Below, in pieces: positions 61,051 through 64,000 of a stretch of 64,000 nucleotides of DNA; position 1 is the stretch's first letter, and each line of letters begins with the position of its first letter. Where the stretch lies: NCBI RefSeq assembly GCF_000463155.2, contig NZ_AWFZ01000002.1, positions 1-64,000 on the forward strand, given 5' to 3'. Under the pieces are notes generated by a model that ran no database searches, was not told the origin of the DNA, and saw only the letters and a program-made list of their open reading frames with translations. The stretch is from Siccibacter turicensis LMG 23730 (GTDB taxonomy: Bacteria; Pseudomonadota; Gammaproteobacteria; Enterobacterales; Enterobacteriaceae). Made by a program: the position numbers and the translations under genes.

Positions 61051-61079
61051 TTGAGCGTAAGGCCCTGGCAGCGTATACT
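61051..61079 (+). promoter_or_regulatory. rpmB-rpmG promoter
   Basis: TTGAGC (61051-61056) and TATACT (61074-61079) are 17 bp apart, followed by a GC-rich discriminator (ACGCCACC). This is a strong sigma-70 promoter of the kind under stringent control. Confidence 0.8.
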
Positions 61080-61116
61080 ACGCCACCTTTGAGAATCTCG
61101 GGTTTGGCATTTGGGC

Positions 61117-61151
61117 CTGGCAAAGCGGATTCACATAGTGAACCCGCCAGG
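61117..61151 (+). promoter_or_regulatory. Long leader hairpin of rpmB mRNA
   Basis: In the 140-nt 5' leader, GCGGaTTCAC (61125-61134) pairs with GTGAAcCCGC (61138-61147) with one mismatch. The stem is extended by flanking CCTGG and CCAGG. A structured leader before L28 could mediate autogenous control, but no regulator has been established as far as I know. Confidence 0.6.
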
Positions 61152-61205
61152 GACCAGGCTTGTAGCCTGACGAGGCGCCAACTCCCTATACGAAGCTCGA
61201 GCTAA

Positions 61206-61463
<258 letters not shown>

Positions 61464-61480
61464 GTACTTAGAGGAAATAA

Positions 61481-61651
<171 letters not shown>

Positions 61652-61673
61652 TTTTAGTTTCCTTGTACAAAAA

Positions 61674-61695
61674 CCCCGCTTATGCGGGGTTTTTT
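61674..61695 (+). terminator. rpmBG terminator
   Basis: CCCCGC-TTAT-GCGGGG followed by six T and more. A strong intrinsic terminator between rpmG and mutM. Confidence 0.92.
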
Positions 61696-61754
61696 GTTTT
61701 CTGCCTGTCCCCATATCATCCCTGTACCGTTTCACTCTTTAAGCAGGAGATTCC

Positions 61755-62564
61755 ATGCCTGAATTACCCGAGGTGGAAACCAGCCGCCGCGGTATCGAGC
61801 CGCATCTGGTTGGCGAGACAATCCTACACGCCGTCGTGCGTAACGGGCGTCTACGCTGGCCGGTCTCTGATGAAATCCACGCCCTGAGCGATAAGCCGGT
61901 GCTTAGCGTACAGCGCCGCGCCAAATACCTGCTGTTAGAGCTGCCGGACGGCTGGATTATCATTCATCTGGGCATGTCGGGAAGCCTGCGCGTGCTCTCT
62001 GAAGAAATGCCGCCCCAGAAGCACGACCATGTGGATCTGGTGATGAGTAATGGCAAAGTGCTGCGCTATACCGATCCGCGCCGTTTTGGAGCGTGGCTGT
62101 GGACGCGTGAGCTTGAAGGGCACAATGTGCTGGCGCATCTGGGGCCAGAGCCGCTGAGCGAAGCGTTTAACGCCAGCTACCTTCAGCAAAAGAGCGCCAG
62201 GAAGAAAATCGCCATTAAACCCTGGCTGATGGACAACAAACTGGTGGTAGGCGTGGGTAACATCTACGCCAGCGAGTCGCTGTTTGCCGCGGGTATCCAC
62301 CCGGACAGGCTGGCCTCGTCGCTGTCGAGCGCCGAGTGTGAACTGCTGGTACAGGCAATTAAAGCCGTGCTGATCCGCTCTATCGAGCAGGGTGGAACGA
62401 CGCTACGAGACTTTCTGCAAAGCGATGGTAAGCCGGGCTATTTTGCGCAGGAGCTACAGGTCTACGGGCGGGAAGGCGAGCCGTGTCGGGTATGTGCCAC
62501 ACCTATCGTGGCCAGCAAGCACGGGCAGCGCAGCACCTACTACTGCCGCCGCTGCCAGCACTGA
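61755..62564 (+). CDS. mutM: Formamidopyrimidine-DNA glycosylase MutM (Fpg)
   Basis: Excises 8-oxoguanine and formamidopyrimidines and nicks the abasic site. 269 residues, with the catalytic N terminus PELPEVET (Pro2, Glu3), the H2TH motif around [10 protein letters not shown] and a C-terminal four-Cys zinc finger (CRVC...CRRC). AGGAG lies seven bases before the ATG. The stop codon directly abuts that of convergent coaD. Confidence 0.98.
   Translation: MPELPEVETSRRGIEPHLVGETILHAVVRNGRLRWPVSDEIHALSDKPVLSVQRRAKYLLLELPDGWIIIHLGMSGSLRVLSEEMPPQKHDHVDLVMSNGKVLRYTDPRRFGAWLWTRELEGHNVLAHLGPEPLSEAFNASYLQQKSARKKIAIKPWLMDNKLVVGVGNIYASESLFAAGIHPDRLASSLSSAECELLVQAIKAVLIRSIEQGGTTLRDFLQSDGKPGYFAQELQVYGREGEPCRVCATPIVASKHGQRSTYYCRRCQH

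Positions 62565-64000
<1,436 letters not shown>

Overview
The window is chromosomal DNA of an enteric gammaproteobacterium. Nearly every housekeeping gene aligns from memory with its E. coli K-12 counterpart at high identity and in E. coli-like order. The accessory content points to the Enterobacter/Lelliottia/Leclercia neighbourhood of Enterobacteriaceae, but I cannot fix the genus from sequence alone.

Layout. 1-80: the last 12 nt of a 5S rRNA and its terminator (end of an rrn operon). 114-17596: the segment that follows rrnA in E. coli: mobB, mobA, yihD, srkA-dsbA, yihG, polA, Spot 42 RNA, engB, CsrC RNA, yihI, hemN, the tiny yshB, glnG-glnL-glnA and bipA. yihF is absent. The glnA control region is unusually legible: a sigma-54 promoter, two strong NtrC sites at -108 and -140, and a CRP site. 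17597-19420: an accessory island with an orphan type VI secretion tube protein (Hcp), a DUF2778/Tlde1-like peptidoglycan-targeting effector and a probable periplasmic immunity protein, preceded by an exact FNR consensus. 19469-30186: the sulfoquinovose gene cluster ompL-yihO-yihP-yihQ-yihS-yihT-yihU, with divergent yihV-yihW. It lacks the mutarotase gene yihR. 30305-33190: yihX, yihY, dtd, fabY (yiiD).

At about 33190 the gene order jumps from the E. coli 87-minute arm to the 82-minute arm (yicH, xanP ...). This is the junction expected from an inversion spanning oriC. 33200-36433: yicH and xanP. 36664-44781: a chaperone-usher fimbrial locus with five pilin paralogues, a chaperone, an usher and a tip adhesin, occupying the place of gltS. 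45389-51261: recG, trmH, spoT, rpoZ and gmk, on the minus strand. 51607-64000: ligB, yicG, yicC, rph-pyrE, a Tat-signal SMP-30/gluconolactonase-like gene, slmA, dut-coaBC, radC, rpmB-rpmG, mutM, coaD and the 3' part of waaA.

How the parts work together. The yih genes encode a sulfo-EMP route: sulfoquinovosides enter through OmpL and YihO, YihQ releases sulfoquinovose, and YihS/YihV/YihT/YihU convert it to DHAP plus exported dihydroxypropanesulfonate, under the DeoR-type repressor YihW. glnALG is the nitrogen-assimilation operon. gmk-rpoZ-spoT links guanine nucleotides to the stringent response. The island genes hcp-tlde1-tldi1 form a self-contained interbacterial weapon cassette that needs a T6SS apparatus encoded elsewhere. 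No tRNA gene, CRISPR array, insertion sequence or prophage was recognised in the window.
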